Shown: piece by piece, positions 25,465 through 34,030 of the stretch
Numbering within the stretch: the stretch's first letter is position 1
Layout of the letters: each line of letters opens with the position of its first letter
Origin: Streptomyces flavotricini
Lineage (GTDB): Bacteria > Actinomycetota > Actinomycetes > Streptomycetales > Streptomycetaceae
Reading direction: 5' to 3'
Length of the DNA: 64,000 nt
Assembly: GCF_020639365.1 (NCBI RefSeq)
Contig: NZ_JAINUL010000001.1
Coordinates: 2,593,519 to 2,657,518, forward strand
Made by a program: the position numbers and the translations under genes
Notes under the pieces: model-generated
The model's input: the letters and a program-made list of their open reading frames with translations, nothing else
Database searches by the model: none
Told to the model about the DNA's origin: nothing

Positions 25465-25998
25465 CTATCTTCCGCCCCCGCCGCCCCCGCCGTTGCCTCC
25501 CCCACCGCCGTCGTGGCCGCCGCCCCCACCGCCACCGCTGCCTCCGCCGTAGCCGCCGTTGCCTCCGCCGCCGTCGTGGCCACCACCGCCACCGCCACCG
25601 TCGCCGCCATAGCCACCGCGGCCGGATCCGTTGTCGCTCCAGCCGTTGTCGTGGCCACCGTTCCAGTTGTTGTCGTTGCGGTTGCCATGGTCGGAGCGGT
25701 TGTCGTTCCAACGGCCGTTGTTCCAGTTGTCGTTCCAGTTGGCGTTGTCGTGTCGGCCGTTGTTCGAGTCGTTGTCCCAGCACCAGCTGGGGCGGTCGTT
25801 CCAGTTGTGCCAGCGCGTGGAGTCGCAGCAGTCACGCCAGTTGTTGCTACCGCGCCAGTCGTCGGAGCACCATCCGGAGTTGTGCTGCTGGGTCTGGGGA
25901 AGACCCGCGGCAACCGCTCCGCCGACAGGCATCAGGCCGAGCGCGACGCCCGCGGCTCCTGCCACGATCGTCGCGGTGATGACACGGCGCATGACCAT
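25465..25998 (-). CDS. Secreted low-complexity protein, Trp/Asn/Asp-rich then Gly-rich
   Basis: 177 residues from the ATG at 25998 (GGAGG 3 bases upstream); the second ATG at 25992 has better spacing and would give MRRV. Signal peptide to about residue 31 (PVGGAVAAG). Residues about 40-125 are dominated by W, N, D, R and G in irregular WNDN-like units with three or four Cys near the start. About 126-177 is almost pure Gly with GHDGGGG repeats. Not recognised as a family. Composition suggests a disordered, possibly surface or wall-associated polymer-like protein. Confidence 0.7.
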   Translation of the reverse strand: MVMRRVITATIVAGAAGVALGLMPVGGAVAAGLPQTQQHNSGWCSDDWRGSNNWRDCCDSTRWHNWNDRPSWCWDNDSNNGRHDNANWNDNWNNGRWNDNRSDHGNRNDNNWNGGHDNGWSDNGSGRGGYGGDGGGGGGGHDGGGGNGGYGGGSGGGGGGGHDGGGGGNGGGGGGGR

Positions 25999-26102
25999 GC
26001 ACCTCCGAGGATTGAGACATTCCTTATAAAAAGGTCATTTCCACCCTCACCCCTCTCTGGCCCGCTGTCAAAAGCACCTGGTCAGCGATCCGGCAACGTG
26101 AG

Positions 26103-26507
26103 TTACGCCGTTCCGAGTACGGCGATACCGTCCAGTTCGACCAGGGCGGGCCCGTCCCAGAGCCGGACGACCCCGATGACCGCCATGGCCGGGTAATCGC
26201 GGCCGGCCAGCCGGCGCCAGATGCGGCCGAGTTCGGGGGCGTGCACGCGGTACGCCTCCACGTCGACCGTGTAGACGGTCACCCGGGCCAGGTCCGCCGG
26301 GGTGCCCCCGGACGCGGCGAGGGCCGTCAGCAGGTTTCCCAGCGCGCGTTCGAACTGCTCGGGCAGGGTGTCCCCGACCACCTTGCCCTCGGTGTCGAGT
26401 GCGGTCTGGCCCGCCAGGAAGACCAGCCGGGAGCCGCTCGCGGCCACGGCGTGGGAGAAGCCCGTCGGCGGGGAGAGCTCCGCCGGATTGATCCGCTCGA
26501 CACTCAC
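26103..26507 (-). CDS. RidA family (enamine/imine deaminase) protein
   Basis: 134 residues. The GTG at 26507 overlaps the TGA of the acyl-CoA dehydrogenase gene, so the two are translationally coupled; GGAGCTC lies about 10 bases upstream. RidA/YjgF fold: GSRLVFLAGQTALDTEGKVVGDT, DLARVTVYTVDVEAY, and the C-terminal PALVELDGIAVLG; the usual substrate-binding Arg near the C-terminus is not obvious (MAVIGVVRLW), so it may belong to a non-canonical subgroup. RidA proteins hydrolyse reactive enamines and imines. In an amino-aryl-CoA pathway it could hydrolyse an enamine intermediate; that role is inferred. Confidence 0.85.
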   Translation of the reverse strand: MSVERINPAELSPPTGFSHAVAASGSRLVFLAGQTALDTEGKVVGDTLPEQFERALGNLLTALAASGGTPADLARVTVYTVDVEAYRVHAPELGRIWRRLAGRDYPAMAVIGVVRLWDGPALVELDGIAVLGTA

Positions 26508-27649
26508 CGGTAGAGCTCCTTCGCGATGATCGTGCGCTGGACCTCGCTGGCACCCTCGTAGATCCTCGGGGCCCGGACCTCCCGGTACAGGTGCTCCAGC
26601 AGGTGGCCGCGCTGGAGGGCGACGGCCCCGTGCAGCTGTACCGCGTGGTCCACCACGTACTGGGCCGTCTCCGTCGCGAGCAGCTTCGCCATCGCCGACC
26701 GGCGCGGGACGTCCGCCGAGCCGGCGTCGTACGCCCCCGCCGCCGCGTACACCAGGAGCCGGGCGGCTTCGGTGCGGGTGGCCATCTCGGCCACCCGGTG
26801 GCCCACCGCCTGGAGGTCGCCCAGCACCCCGCCGAAGGCGCGCCGCGCCCCCGTGTACGCCAGGGTCGCGTCCAGGGCGGCCCGGGCCATGCCGACGGCG
26901 AAGGCGCCCACGCTCGGCCGGAACAGGTTCAGGGTGTCCATCGCGACGCGGAAGCCCCGGCCGGGCTCGCCGAGCAGGTCCTGCGGGCCCACCGGGACCC
27001 CGTCGAAGGACAGCCGGCCGATCGGGTGCGGGGAGAGCATGTCCAGGGGCTCGCCCGAGAGCCCGGGGCGGTCGGCCGGGACCAGGAAGGCGGTGACCCC
27101 CTTGGCCGCCGGCCCTTCGCCCGTCCGGGCGAACACCGTGTAGAAATCCGCCTCGGGGGCGTTGGAGATCCAGCACTTCTCACCGCTGAGCCGCCAGCCG
27201 CCGCCCGCGCCGCCACCGCCCCCGTCCGCCGTGCCCCCGCCGTCCCGTACGGCCTCCAGTGCCAGCGCGGCCGCGTCCGAGCCCGCCCCCGGCTCGCTGA
27301 GCGCGAAGGCCGCCACCGCCCGCCCGGCCCGCACCTGCGGCAACCAGCGCTCCCGCTGCTGCGGCGTGCCCGAGCGCAGCACCGGATGCGCCCCCAGGCC
27401 CTGCAGGGCCAGGGCCGTCTCCGCCTCCGTGCATCCGTACGCGAGGGATTCACGGAGCAGGCACAGCTCCAGCGCCCCCGAGGTGAAGACCCGCTCCAGC
27501 AGGCCCAGCTCGCCCAGCGCCGCGAGCAGCGGGCGGTTGACCCGCCCCGGTTCCCCCTTGTCGGCCAGCGGCCGCAGCCGGTCCGCCGCCAGCGCGCGCA
27601 GTTGCCCGCACCACTCCTCTTGTTCCGCCCCGAGCGCGAATCCGGTCAT
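26504..27649 (-). CDS. Acyl-CoA dehydrogenase
   Basis: 381 residues, ATG at 27649 with GGGGA upstream. Three ACAD domains are visible: helical N-terminus, beta domain with FALSEPGAGSDAAAL and WISNAPEADFYTVFARTG, and C-terminal helices ending YEGASEVQRTIIAKELY, where the Glu of YEGASE is the usual catalytic base position. It oxidises an acyl-CoA with FAD, passing electrons to ETF. It is divergent from the aryl-CoA ligase and overlaps RidA; with the monooxygenase and hydratase further on, it would serve the beta-oxidation stage of the ring-derived CoA ester. Confidence 0.9.
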   Translation of the reverse strand: MTGFALGAEQEEWCGQLRALAADRLRPLADKGEPGRVNRPLLAALGELGLLERVFTSGALELCLLRESLAYGCTEAETALALQGLGAHPVLRSGTPQQRERWLPQVRAGRAVAAFALSEPGAGSDAAALALEAVRDGGGTADGGGGGAGGGWRLSGEKCWISNAPEADFYTVFARTGEGPAAKGVTAFLVPADRPGLSGEPLDMLSPHPIGRLSFDGVPVGPQDLLGEPGRGFRVAMDTLNLFRPSVGAFAVGMARAALDATLAYTGARRAFGGVLGDLQAVGHRVAEMATRTEAARLLVYAAAGAYDAGSADVPRRSAMAKLLATETAQYVVDHAVQLHGAVALQRGHLLEHLYREVRAPRIYEGASEVQRTIIAKELYR

Positions 27650-27678
27650 CCGAACATCCCCGCTTCTATCGCGTCCTG

Positions 27679-27692
27679 TTGACTGCCGTCAC
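27679..27692. promoter_or_regulatory. Candidate PaaX-type operator, copy 1
   Basis: TTGACTGCCGTCAC lies between the divergent acyl-CoA dehydrogenase and ligase genes. The same 13 bases TGACTGCCGTCAC recur at 34883-34895 before the hydratase/monooxygenase genes, where the half-site is completed to GTGAC-N4-GTCAC. Confidence 0.6.
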
Positions 27693-27788
27693 CATCACGA
27701 TACGCTCGTAGCGCACCCGCACGGCCTGCTCCGCCACTTCGGTCCCCCACCCGGGGTGCCGCTGTCGTTGCAAGGGGGCGAACCCGCC

Positions 27789-29432
27789 TTGGAGCTCAAG
27801 CCTTCCGCCCACGCCGACACCTTCGCGCGCGACCATCTGCCGCCGCCGCACGCCTGGCCGCGGCTCGTCTTCGAGCTCCCCGAACTGGCCTACCCGGACC
27901 GGCTCAACTGCGGCGCCGAGCTGCTCGACGCCACCATCGACCGGTTCGGGCCCGACCGCCCGGCCTTCCGCAGCGGATCCGGCGAGGTGTGGTCGTACGG
28001 CGGGCTGCGCAAACGCGTGGACCGCATCGCCCACGTCCTCACGGCCGACCTCGGCGTGGTCCCCGGGAACCGCGTGCTCCTGCGCGGCCCCACCGGCCCC
28101 TGGCTCGCCGCGTGCTGGCTGGCGGTGATGAAGGCCGGCGCGGTGGCCGTGACCGTCCTCGCCCAGCAGCGCGCGCAGGAGCTGGCCACGGTCTGCGCGA
28201 TGGCCCGGGTGCAGCACGCGCTGTGCCACGTGGGCGTGGTCGAGGATCTGGCCAAGGCCGAGGTGCCCGGCCTGCGGATCACCCCGTACGGCGGCGAGGG
28301 GTCCGACGACCTGCTCCGGCTGGCCGAGCGCCACGAGGCGCCGTTCCGGGCCGTCGACACCTCCGCCGACGACGTGGCCCTGATCGCCTTCACCTCGGGC
28401 ACCACCGGCCGGCCCAAGGGCTGCATGCACTTCCACCGCGATCTGCTCTCCGTCGCCGACACCTTCTCCCGCAACGTGCTGCGGCCCCGACCCGACGACG
28501 TCTTCGCGGGCAGTCCGCCGCTCGGTTTCACCTTCGGCCTCGGCGGCCTGGTCGTCTTCCCGCTGCGCGCCGGCGCCTCCGCGCTCCTGCTCGACCAGGC
28601 GGTCCCGCGCCGGCTCCTGCCCGCCCTCGCGCAGCACCGGGTGACGGTGCTGTTCACCGCGCCCACCGCGTACCGGACGATGCTGGACGAGCTGGGCCCC
28701 CACGACGTGAGCACGTACGACCTCTCCGCGCTGCGTCGCTGCGTCTCGGCCGGGGAGAACCTTCCGGCGGCCACCTGGGAGGCCTGGTACGAGCGCACCG
28801 GGCTGCGGATCATCAACGGCATCGGCGCCACCGAGCTGCTGCACATCTTCATCTCCGCGGCCGACGAGGACATCCGCCCGGGGACGACGGGCCGCGTGGT
28901 GCCGGGCTGGCAGGCGCGGGTGGTGGACGCCTCCGGCCGCCCGGTCGCGGACAACGAGCCCGGGCTGCTGGCCGTGCGCGGCCCGGTGGGCTGCCGGTAC
29001 CTGGCCGATCCGCGGCAGGAGGAGTACGTGCGGGAGGGCTGGAACCTGACCGGGGACACCTACGTCCGCGACCCGGAGGGCTATTTCCGGTACGTCGCCC
29101 GGGCCGACGACATGATCGTCTCGGCGGGGTACAACATCGCGGGCCCGGAGGTGGAGGAAGCCCTGATGCGCCACCCGGACGTGGTGGAGGCGGCGGTGGT
29201 GGGCCGCCCGGACGAGCGACGCGGGCAGATCGTGGTGGCGTACGCCGTCGCCCGGGAGGGCGCGGCGCCCAGCGAGGAGGAGCTGCGCGCGTTCATGCGG
29301 GCGGAGCTGGCCCCGTACAAGTGCCCGCGCGCCTTCGTCTTCCTCCCGGCCCTCCCCCGGACCGCGACCGGAAAACTGCAGCGGTTCCGGCTGCGCGACG
29401 GGGGGAGCGTCCTGCCGGCGGGCCCGGCATGA
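27789..29432 (+). CDS. Aryl-CoA ligase, benzoate/2-aminobenzoate-CoA ligase family
   Basis: About 547 residues. TTG at 27789 follows AGGGGG by 10 bases; GTG at 27756 is an alternative. The adenylate-forming P-loop is AFTSGTTGRPKGCMH; then GIGATELLHIF, a segment characteristic of the benzoate-CoA ligase group, YVREGWNLTGDTY, and the C-terminal domain with PRTATGKLQRF carrying the catalytic Lys. It activates an aromatic acid to its CoA thioester with ATP. Anthranilate or salicylate is suggested by the monooxygenase fusion protein at 31741-34026. A PaaX-type regulator gene follows 27 bases later. Confidence 0.88.
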   Translation: MELKPSAHADTFARDHLPPPHAWPRLVFELPELAYPDRLNCGAELLDATIDRFGPDRPAFRSGSGEVWSYGGLRKRVDRIAHVLTADLGVVPGNRVLLRGPTGPWLAACWLAVMKAGAVAVTVLAQQRAQELATVCAMARVQHALCHVGVVEDLAKAEVPGLRITPYGGEGSDDLLRLAERHEAPFRAVDTSADDVALIAFTSGTTGRPKGCMHFHRDLLSVADTFSRNVLRPRPDDVFAGSPPLGFTFGLGGLVVFPLRAGASALLLDQAVPRRLLPALAQHRVTVLFTAPTAYRTMLDELGPHDVSTYDLSALRRCVSAGENLPAATWEAWYERTGLRIINGIGATELLHIFISAADEDIRPGTTGRVVPGWQARVVDASGRPVADNEPGLLAVRGPVGCRYLADPRQEEYVREGWNLTGDTYVRDPEGYFRYVARADDMIVSAGYNIAGPEVEEALMRHPDVVEAAVVGRPDERRGQIVVAYAVAREGAAPSEEELRAFMRAELAPYKCPRAFVFLPALPRTATGKLQRFRLRDGGSVLPAGPA

Positions 29433-29459
29433 TCGGCAAGGCACCTCTAGAGTGAACCC

Positions 29460-30266
29460 GTGGTCGAGCAGCACACTCCGCGATCTCTGATCGTCACGTT
29501 CTACGGCGCCTACGGGCGGGCCTTCGAGGGTCCGGTCCCGGTGTCCGCGCTGGTCCGCCTGCTGGGCGCGGCCGGTGTCGACGCCCCGTCGGTCCGCTCG
29601 TCGGTGTCCCGGCTGAAGCGGCGCGGCTTCCTGCTGCCCGCGCGCGCCGCGGACGGCTCGGCGGGGTACGAGCTCTCCGAGGAGGCCCGGCAGCTCCTGG
29701 ACGACGGCGACCGGCGGATCTACGGGGAGCGCGGTGGGCAGCCGGCGGGTGAATGGCTGCTGGCGGTGTTCTCCGTACCGGAGCAGGAGCGCAACAAGCG
29801 GCACCTGCTGCGCTCGCGGCTCGCCGGCCTCGGCTTCGGCGCGGTGGCGCCGGGGGTGTGGATCGCGCCGGCCCACCTGTACGAGGAGACCGGGCACACG
29901 CTGGACCGGCTGCACCTGACGGCGTACGTGGAGCTGTTCCGCGGCGGCCACCTCGGCTTCGCCCCGACCGCCGAGGCGGTGGCCCGGTGGTGGGACCTGA
30001 CCTCGCTGGCCAAGCAGCACGAGGAGTTCCTGGACCTGCACGAGCCGGTGCTGCGCGCCCTGCAGTCGGGCCCGGCGCCGACCGCGGAGGAGGCCTACCG
30101 CGGCTACCTGCTCGCGCTGGACACCTGGCGGCGCCTGCCGTACGCCGACCCGGGGCTGCCGCGGGAGCTGCTGCCCGCGGACTGGCCGGGCGACCGCGCG
30201 GCGGCGGTCTTCACCGAACTGCACGGCCGGCTGCGGGACATCGGGGCGGGGTTCCTGGAACCGTAG
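29460..30266 (+). CDS. PaaX-family transcriptional regulator
   Basis: 268 residues, GTG at 29460. N-terminal winged helix (VSALVRLLGAAGVDAPSVRSSVSRLKRRGFL), then a central ferredoxin-like domain (WLLAVFSVPEQERNKRHLLRSRLAGLGFG) and C-terminal PaaX_C region (FLDLHEPVLRAL... AYRGYLLALDTWRRLPYADPGLPRELLP). PaaX represses aromatic degradation genes until an aryl-CoA ester such as phenylacetyl-CoA binds. Position next to an aryl-CoA ligase and a shared palindrome at two promoters make it the likely regulator of this cluster, with the CoA ester as inducer by analogy. Confidence 0.9.
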   Translation: MVEQHTPRSLIVTFYGAYGRAFEGPVPVSALVRLLGAAGVDAPSVRSSVSRLKRRGFLLPARAADGSAGYELSEEARQLLDDGDRRIYGERGGQPAGEWLLAVFSVPEQERNKRHLLRSRLAGLGFGAVAPGVWIAPAHLYEETGHTLDRLHLTAYVELFRGGHLGFAPTAEAVARWWDLTSLAKQHEEFLDLHEPVLRALQSGPAPTAEEAYRGYLLALDTWRRLPYADPGLPRELLPADWPGDRAAAVFTELHGRLRDIGAGFLEP

Positions 30267-30293
30267 GCGGCGCGGGGCGCGTCACGTCGGGGT

Positions 30294-30779
30294 GTGACGC
30301 GAAACGATCTTCCTGCCGGGGCGCCGCCCCCGCCCCCTCACCCACCGCACGCCCAGCCGCCGGACGGTTCCCCGCCGCCCGGATTCGGGCCGCCGCCCAC
30401 CAGGGCGGGCGGGCGGGTGCGGTGGCAGGGCCTGGTGGCCTCGGCGCTGGGCGGCGCCGTCGCCGGCTACCTCGCGCACGACCTTGCCGCCAACGCCCGC
30501 GCCTACTGCGACGCGGGCTGGGAGGCGGGCGGCAGGTTCGAGCTGTTCTTCGAGATGCTCCTGCTGGTCCCGGGGTGCGCGGTGCTCGCCCTGCTGGTCT
30601 GGCTGCTCGCCCGGCGCGTGAACCCGGTGGCGGGCGTGGCGGCCGTGGTGCTGGTCCTGTCGGTGGTGGTCGTCTGGTACTTCGCCACGCAGGGCACCCT
30701 GGACGGCTACCCCGGGGATTCGGGGCTGTGCGGGCCCGACAACGTGCCGCCGTGGTGGCCGGCCTGGCTGCCCTCGTAA
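30294..30779 (+). CDS. Hypothetical membrane protein
   Basis: 161 residues, GTG at 30294. A Pro-rich cytosolic N-terminus (about 40 residues) is followed by three hydrophobic segments (about 48-66, 82-103, 108-128), then a short tail with two or three Cys and Trp/Pro repeats (PPWWPAW). I recognise no family. It is codirectional with the PaaX gene but unrelated in content to aromatic catabolism. Confidence 0.65.
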   Translation: MTRNDLPAGAPPPPPHPPHAQPPDGSPPPGFGPPPTRAGGRVRWQGLVASALGGAVAGYLAHDLAANARAYCDAGWEAGGRFELFFEMLLLVPGCAVLALLVWLLARRVNPVAGVAAVVLVLSVVVVWYFATQGTLDGYPGDSGLCGPDNVPPWWPAWLPS

Positions 30780-30819
30780 AAGCCCGTGCGCGGGAAACGA
30801 TCCGGCGCCATCATGAGCC

Positions 30820-31659
30820 ATGACGTGGACGTTCACCCATGACCTGGCGGCCTATCGGGCCGCGGCGGGCCCGGCCGTGGCCGCCGAGCCCGTGGCCAAC
30901 ACCATCCTGCTGACCGTGCTCGCCGCGCTGGAGCGGCACGGCACGGACGCCTATGGGTCCGCCGAGCCCTTCTTCGGCTGGTGGACTGGGGCCGACGGGG
31001 GCGTCACCGGCGCCCTGCTCTGCACCCCGCCGCGCCCTCTGCTGATCGGGGCCCTGCCCGAACAGGCCGTGCGCGAGCTGGGGGCAGCGCTCGCCACCGA
31101 GCCGGTGCTCGCCGGGGTCGACGTGCTGAACGCCCGGCGCCGCGACGCGCAGGCGCTGGCCGCGGCCTGGGGCAGGCCGAGCGAGGTCACCGAGGAGAAC
31201 CGGCTGTACCGGCTCGCCGGACTGCTCGCCCCGGACCCCGCCCCGGCCGGGCGGGCCCGGACCGCCACCGAGGCCGACCTGCGACTGCTGCTGGACTGGG
31301 CCGGGGCCTTCAAGCGGGAGACCGGGGAGCGGGGCGGACCTTCCGAGGCCTTCCTGCGCGACCGGCTCTCGTACGGGGGCATGCTGCTCTGGGAGCACGC
31401 CGGGACCCCGGTGTCGATGGCCGGGTTCTTCCGCCCGGTCGGCTCGGTCTCCCGTGTCGGCCCGGTCTACACCCCGCCGGAGCTGCGCGGCCGCGGGTAC
31501 GCGGCCGGGGTCACGCACGCGGTCAGCGAGGCGGCGTACGCGGCCGGCGCCTCGCAGGTGCTGCTCTTCACGGACCTGGCCAACCCGACCAGCAACGGCG
31601 TCTACCAGCGCCTGGGTTACGTCCCGGTGGAGGACCGCGTCGAGGTGGCGGTGTTGTGA
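30820..31659 (+). CDS. GNAT family N-acetyltransferase
   Basis: 279 residues, ATG at 30820. The C-terminal GNAT core is clear: VSMAGFFRPVGSVSRVGPVYTPPELRGRGYAAGVTHAVSE in segments, with RGRGYA as the acetyl-CoA pyrophosphate loop, and LFTDLANPTSNGVYQRLGY. The N-terminal half is a degenerate GNAT-like domain, as in many two-domain actinobacterial members. Acceptor unknown. No link to its neighbours is visible. Confidence 0.85.
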   Translation: MTWTFTHDLAAYRAAAGPAVAAEPVANTILLTVLAALERHGTDAYGSAEPFFGWWTGADGGVTGALLCTPPRPLLIGALPEQAVRELGAALATEPVLAGVDVLNARRRDAQALAAAWGRPSEVTEENRLYRLAGLLAPDPAPAGRARTATEADLRLLLDWAGAFKRETGERGGPSEAFLRDRLSYGGMLLWEHAGTPVSMAGFFRPVGSVSRVGPVYTPPELRGRGYAAGVTHAVSEAAYAAGASQVLLFTDLANPTSNGVYQRLGYVPVEDRVEVAVL

Positions 31660-31740
31660 GCACCCCGGCGCGACCGGCGCCGGCGACGAGCCCGAAGACC
31701 CTTCGAACCCCCGTGCCGCGCGCCGCCGCGTGAACGCGCT

Positions 31741-34026
31741 TCAGCCGCGGCCGGTCGGGGGTTTGCGGCTGCCGGCGCGGTAGGGGGCGGGCCAGGGAGC
31801 GGCCGGGCCCTCGTAGGACTGGTCGGCGGCCGCGTGCAGGGTCCAGTGCGGGTCGTACAGGTGCGGGCGGCCCACGGCGCAGAGGTCGGCGCGGCCCGCG
31901 AGCAGCAGGGAGTTCACGTCGTCCCAGGAGGAGATGGCGCCGACGGCGATGACCGGGATGCCCAGCGCGTTGCGGATCCGGTCCGCGTACGGGGTCTGGT
32001 ACGAGCGCCCGTACTCGGGGTTCTCGTCCGCCACCACCTGGCCGGTCGACACGTCGATGGCGTCGGCGCCGTGCGCGGCGAAGGCGGCCGCGATGTCCAC
32101 CGCGTCCTGGGCGGAAGTGCCGCCCGGGGCCCAGTCGGTGGCCGAGATGCGGACGGTCATCGGCCGGTCGGCGGGCCAGACGGCGCGGACCGCGTCGAAG
32201 ACCTCCAGCGGGAAGCGGAGCCGGTTCTCCAGGGGGCCGCCGTAGGCGTCCGTACGGTGGTTGGTGAGCGGGGACAGGAAGCCGGACAGCAGGTATCCGT
32301 GGGCGCAGTGCAGTTCCAGCAGGTCGAACCCGCAGTCGGCGGCCCGTACCGCGGCGGCCGCGAAATCGGAGCGGATCGACGCGAGGTCCGCTGCCGTCAG
32401 TGCGCGCGGGACGGCCGAGACGCCCGGCCGGTAGGGCAGCTCCGAGGCCGCCACGAGCGGCCAGTTGCCCTCCGGGAGAGGGTCGTCCATGCCCTCCCAC
32501 ATCAGCCGCGTCGAGCCCTTGCGGCCTGAGTGGCCGAGCTGGACGCCGAGCGCGGTGCCGGGGGCGCAGGTGTGCACGAAGTCCGCGATCCGGGTCCAGG
32601 CCGCGGCCTGGCCGGCCGTGTACAGGCCGGTGCAGCCGGGGGTGATCCGGCCCTCCGGGGACACGCAGACCATCTCCGTCATCACCAGGCCGGCGCCGCC
32701 GAGGGCCCGCGCGCCCAGGTGCACCAGGTGGAAGTCCCCCGGCGTCCCGTCGCCGTCCTGCGCGCCGTACATGTCCATCGGGGAGACCACGATGCGGTTG
32801 CGCAGGGTCAGCCCGCGCAGCTTCAGCGGGGTGAACATCGGCGGGGTGCGCTCGTCCGGGCAGCCGAAGTCCCGTTCCACGGCCCGGGTGAACCGCTCGT
32901 CGCGCAGCCGCAGGTTGTCGTGGGTCACCCGGCGGCTGCGGGTGAGCAGGTTGAAGGCGAACTGCCGGGCGGGCTGGTCGACGTACCCGGCGAGCTCCTC
33001 GAACCACCGCATGCTGGCGGCGGCGGCCCGCTGGGTCGAGGCCACCGCCGGCCGCCGGGCGGCCTCGTACGCGGCGAGGGCGGCGGGTACGTCCGGCTCG
33101 GAGCCCGGCCGGGCGGCGGCCACCGCCCCCGCCACCGCTTCGGCGAGGGCGAGCGCGTCCTCCACCGCCAGCTTGGTGCCGGAGCCGATGGAGAAGTGCG
33201 CGGTGTGCGCCGCGTCGCCGAGCAGGACGACGTTGTCGTGCGACCACCGCTCGTTGACGACGGTACGGAACTCGGTCCACGCCGAGCGGTTGCCGTGCAG
33301 CGGGCGCCCGCGCAGGGCCTCGCCGAAGATCTTGGCGCAGCGCGCGGCCGATTCGGCCTCGTCGCACAGGTCGAAGCCGGCGGCCCGCCACACCTCCTCG
33401 TGCATCTCCACGATCACGGTCGAGGCGTCCGCGGAGTACGGGTAGGCGTGCAGCTGCATGACACCGTGCTCGGTCTCCGCGATCTCGAAGCGGAACGCGT
33501 CGAAGGCGAAGTCGGCGGCGAGCCAGATGTACCGGCAGCGGCCGCCCGTCAGTGTCGGGCGGAAGTGCGCGGCGCCGCTCTGCCGGGTCGCGCTGTGTAC
33601 CCCGTCGGCCGCGACGACCAGGTCGTACGAGGCCGCCAGGACCGCGGCGGCCGGCGCCGGGGTGCGGAAGCGGAGCCTGACCCCGAGGCCGGCGCAGCGC
33701 TCGTGGAGGATTTCCAGCAGCCTGCGCCGGCCGAGGGCGGCGAAGCCGTGGCCGCCGGAGGTCAGCAGCCGCCCCCGATGGACGACGTCGATGTCGTCCC
33801 AGCGCACGAACTCGGCGCCGAGGGCCGCGTAGACCACGGTGTCGGCCCGTTCGATGCCGCCGAGGGTCTCGTCGGAGAGCACCACGCCGAAGCCGAAGGT
33901 GTCCTCGGGGGCACCCCGCTCCCAGACCTCGACCGTGTGTCCCTGGCGGGCCAGCAGCGCGGCGGCGTACAGGCCCCCGGGCCCGCCGCCGACGACGGCG
34001 ACCCGCAATGCTCTGCCTGCCGGCAT
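31741..34026 (-). CDS. Bifunctional FAD monooxygenase / old-yellow-enzyme fusion (2-aminobenzoyl-CoA monooxygenase/reductase or salicylyl-CoA 5-hydroxylase type)
   Basis: 761 residues, ATG at 34026, 4 bases after the hydratase stop. Residues about 1-370 are a p-hydroxybenzoate-hydroxylase-type flavoprotein (VAVVGGGPGGLYAAALLARQG; GDAAHTAHFSIGSGTKLAVEDA). Residues about 385-750 are an NADH:flavin/old yellow enzyme barrel (MFTPLKLRGLTLRNRIVVSPM, ELHCAHGYLLSGFLSP, HRTDAYGG). This fusion is known from aerobic 2-aminobenzoyl-CoA degradation, where it oxygenates and then reduces the ring, and from salicylyl-CoA 5-hydroxylases. The RidA and acyl-CoA dehydrogenase partners favour the amino-aryl route, but the substrate is not proven. 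Confidence 0.88.
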   Translation of the reverse strand: MPAGRALRVAVVGGGPGGLYAAALLARQGHTVEVWERGAPEDTFGFGVVLSDETLGGIERADTVVYAALGAEFVRWDDIDVVHRGRLLTSGGHGFAALGRRRLLEILHERCAGLGVRLRFRTPAPAAAVLAASYDLVVAADGVHSATRQSGAAHFRPTLTGGRCRYIWLAADFAFDAFRFEIAETEHGVMQLHAYPYSADASTVIVEMHEEVWRAAGFDLCDEAESAARCAKIFGEALRGRPLHGNRSAWTEFRTVVNERWSHDNVVLLGDAAHTAHFSIGSGTKLAVEDALALAEAVAGAVAAARPGSEPDVPAALAAYEAARRPAVASTQRAAAASMRWFEELAGYVDQPARQFAFNLLTRSRRVTHDNLRLRDERFTRAVERDFGCPDERTPPMFTPLKLRGLTLRNRIVVSPMDMYGAQDGDGTPGDFHLVHLGARALGGAGLVMTEMVCVSPEGRITPGCTGLYTAGQAAAWTRIADFVHTCAPGTALGVQLGHSGRKGSTRLMWEGMDDPLPEGNWPLVAASELPYRPGVSAVPRALTAADLASIRSDFAAAAVRAADCGFDLLELHCAHGYLLSGFLSPLTNHRTDAYGGPLENRLRFPLEVFDAVRAVWPADRPMTVRISATDWAPGGTSAQDAVDIAAAFAAHGADAIDVSTGQVVADENPEYGRSYQTPYADRIRNALGIPVIAVGAISSWDDVNSLLLAGRADLCAVGRPHLYDPHWTLHAAADQSYEGPAAPWPAPYRAGSRKPPTGRG

Positions 34027-34030
34027 GGTG

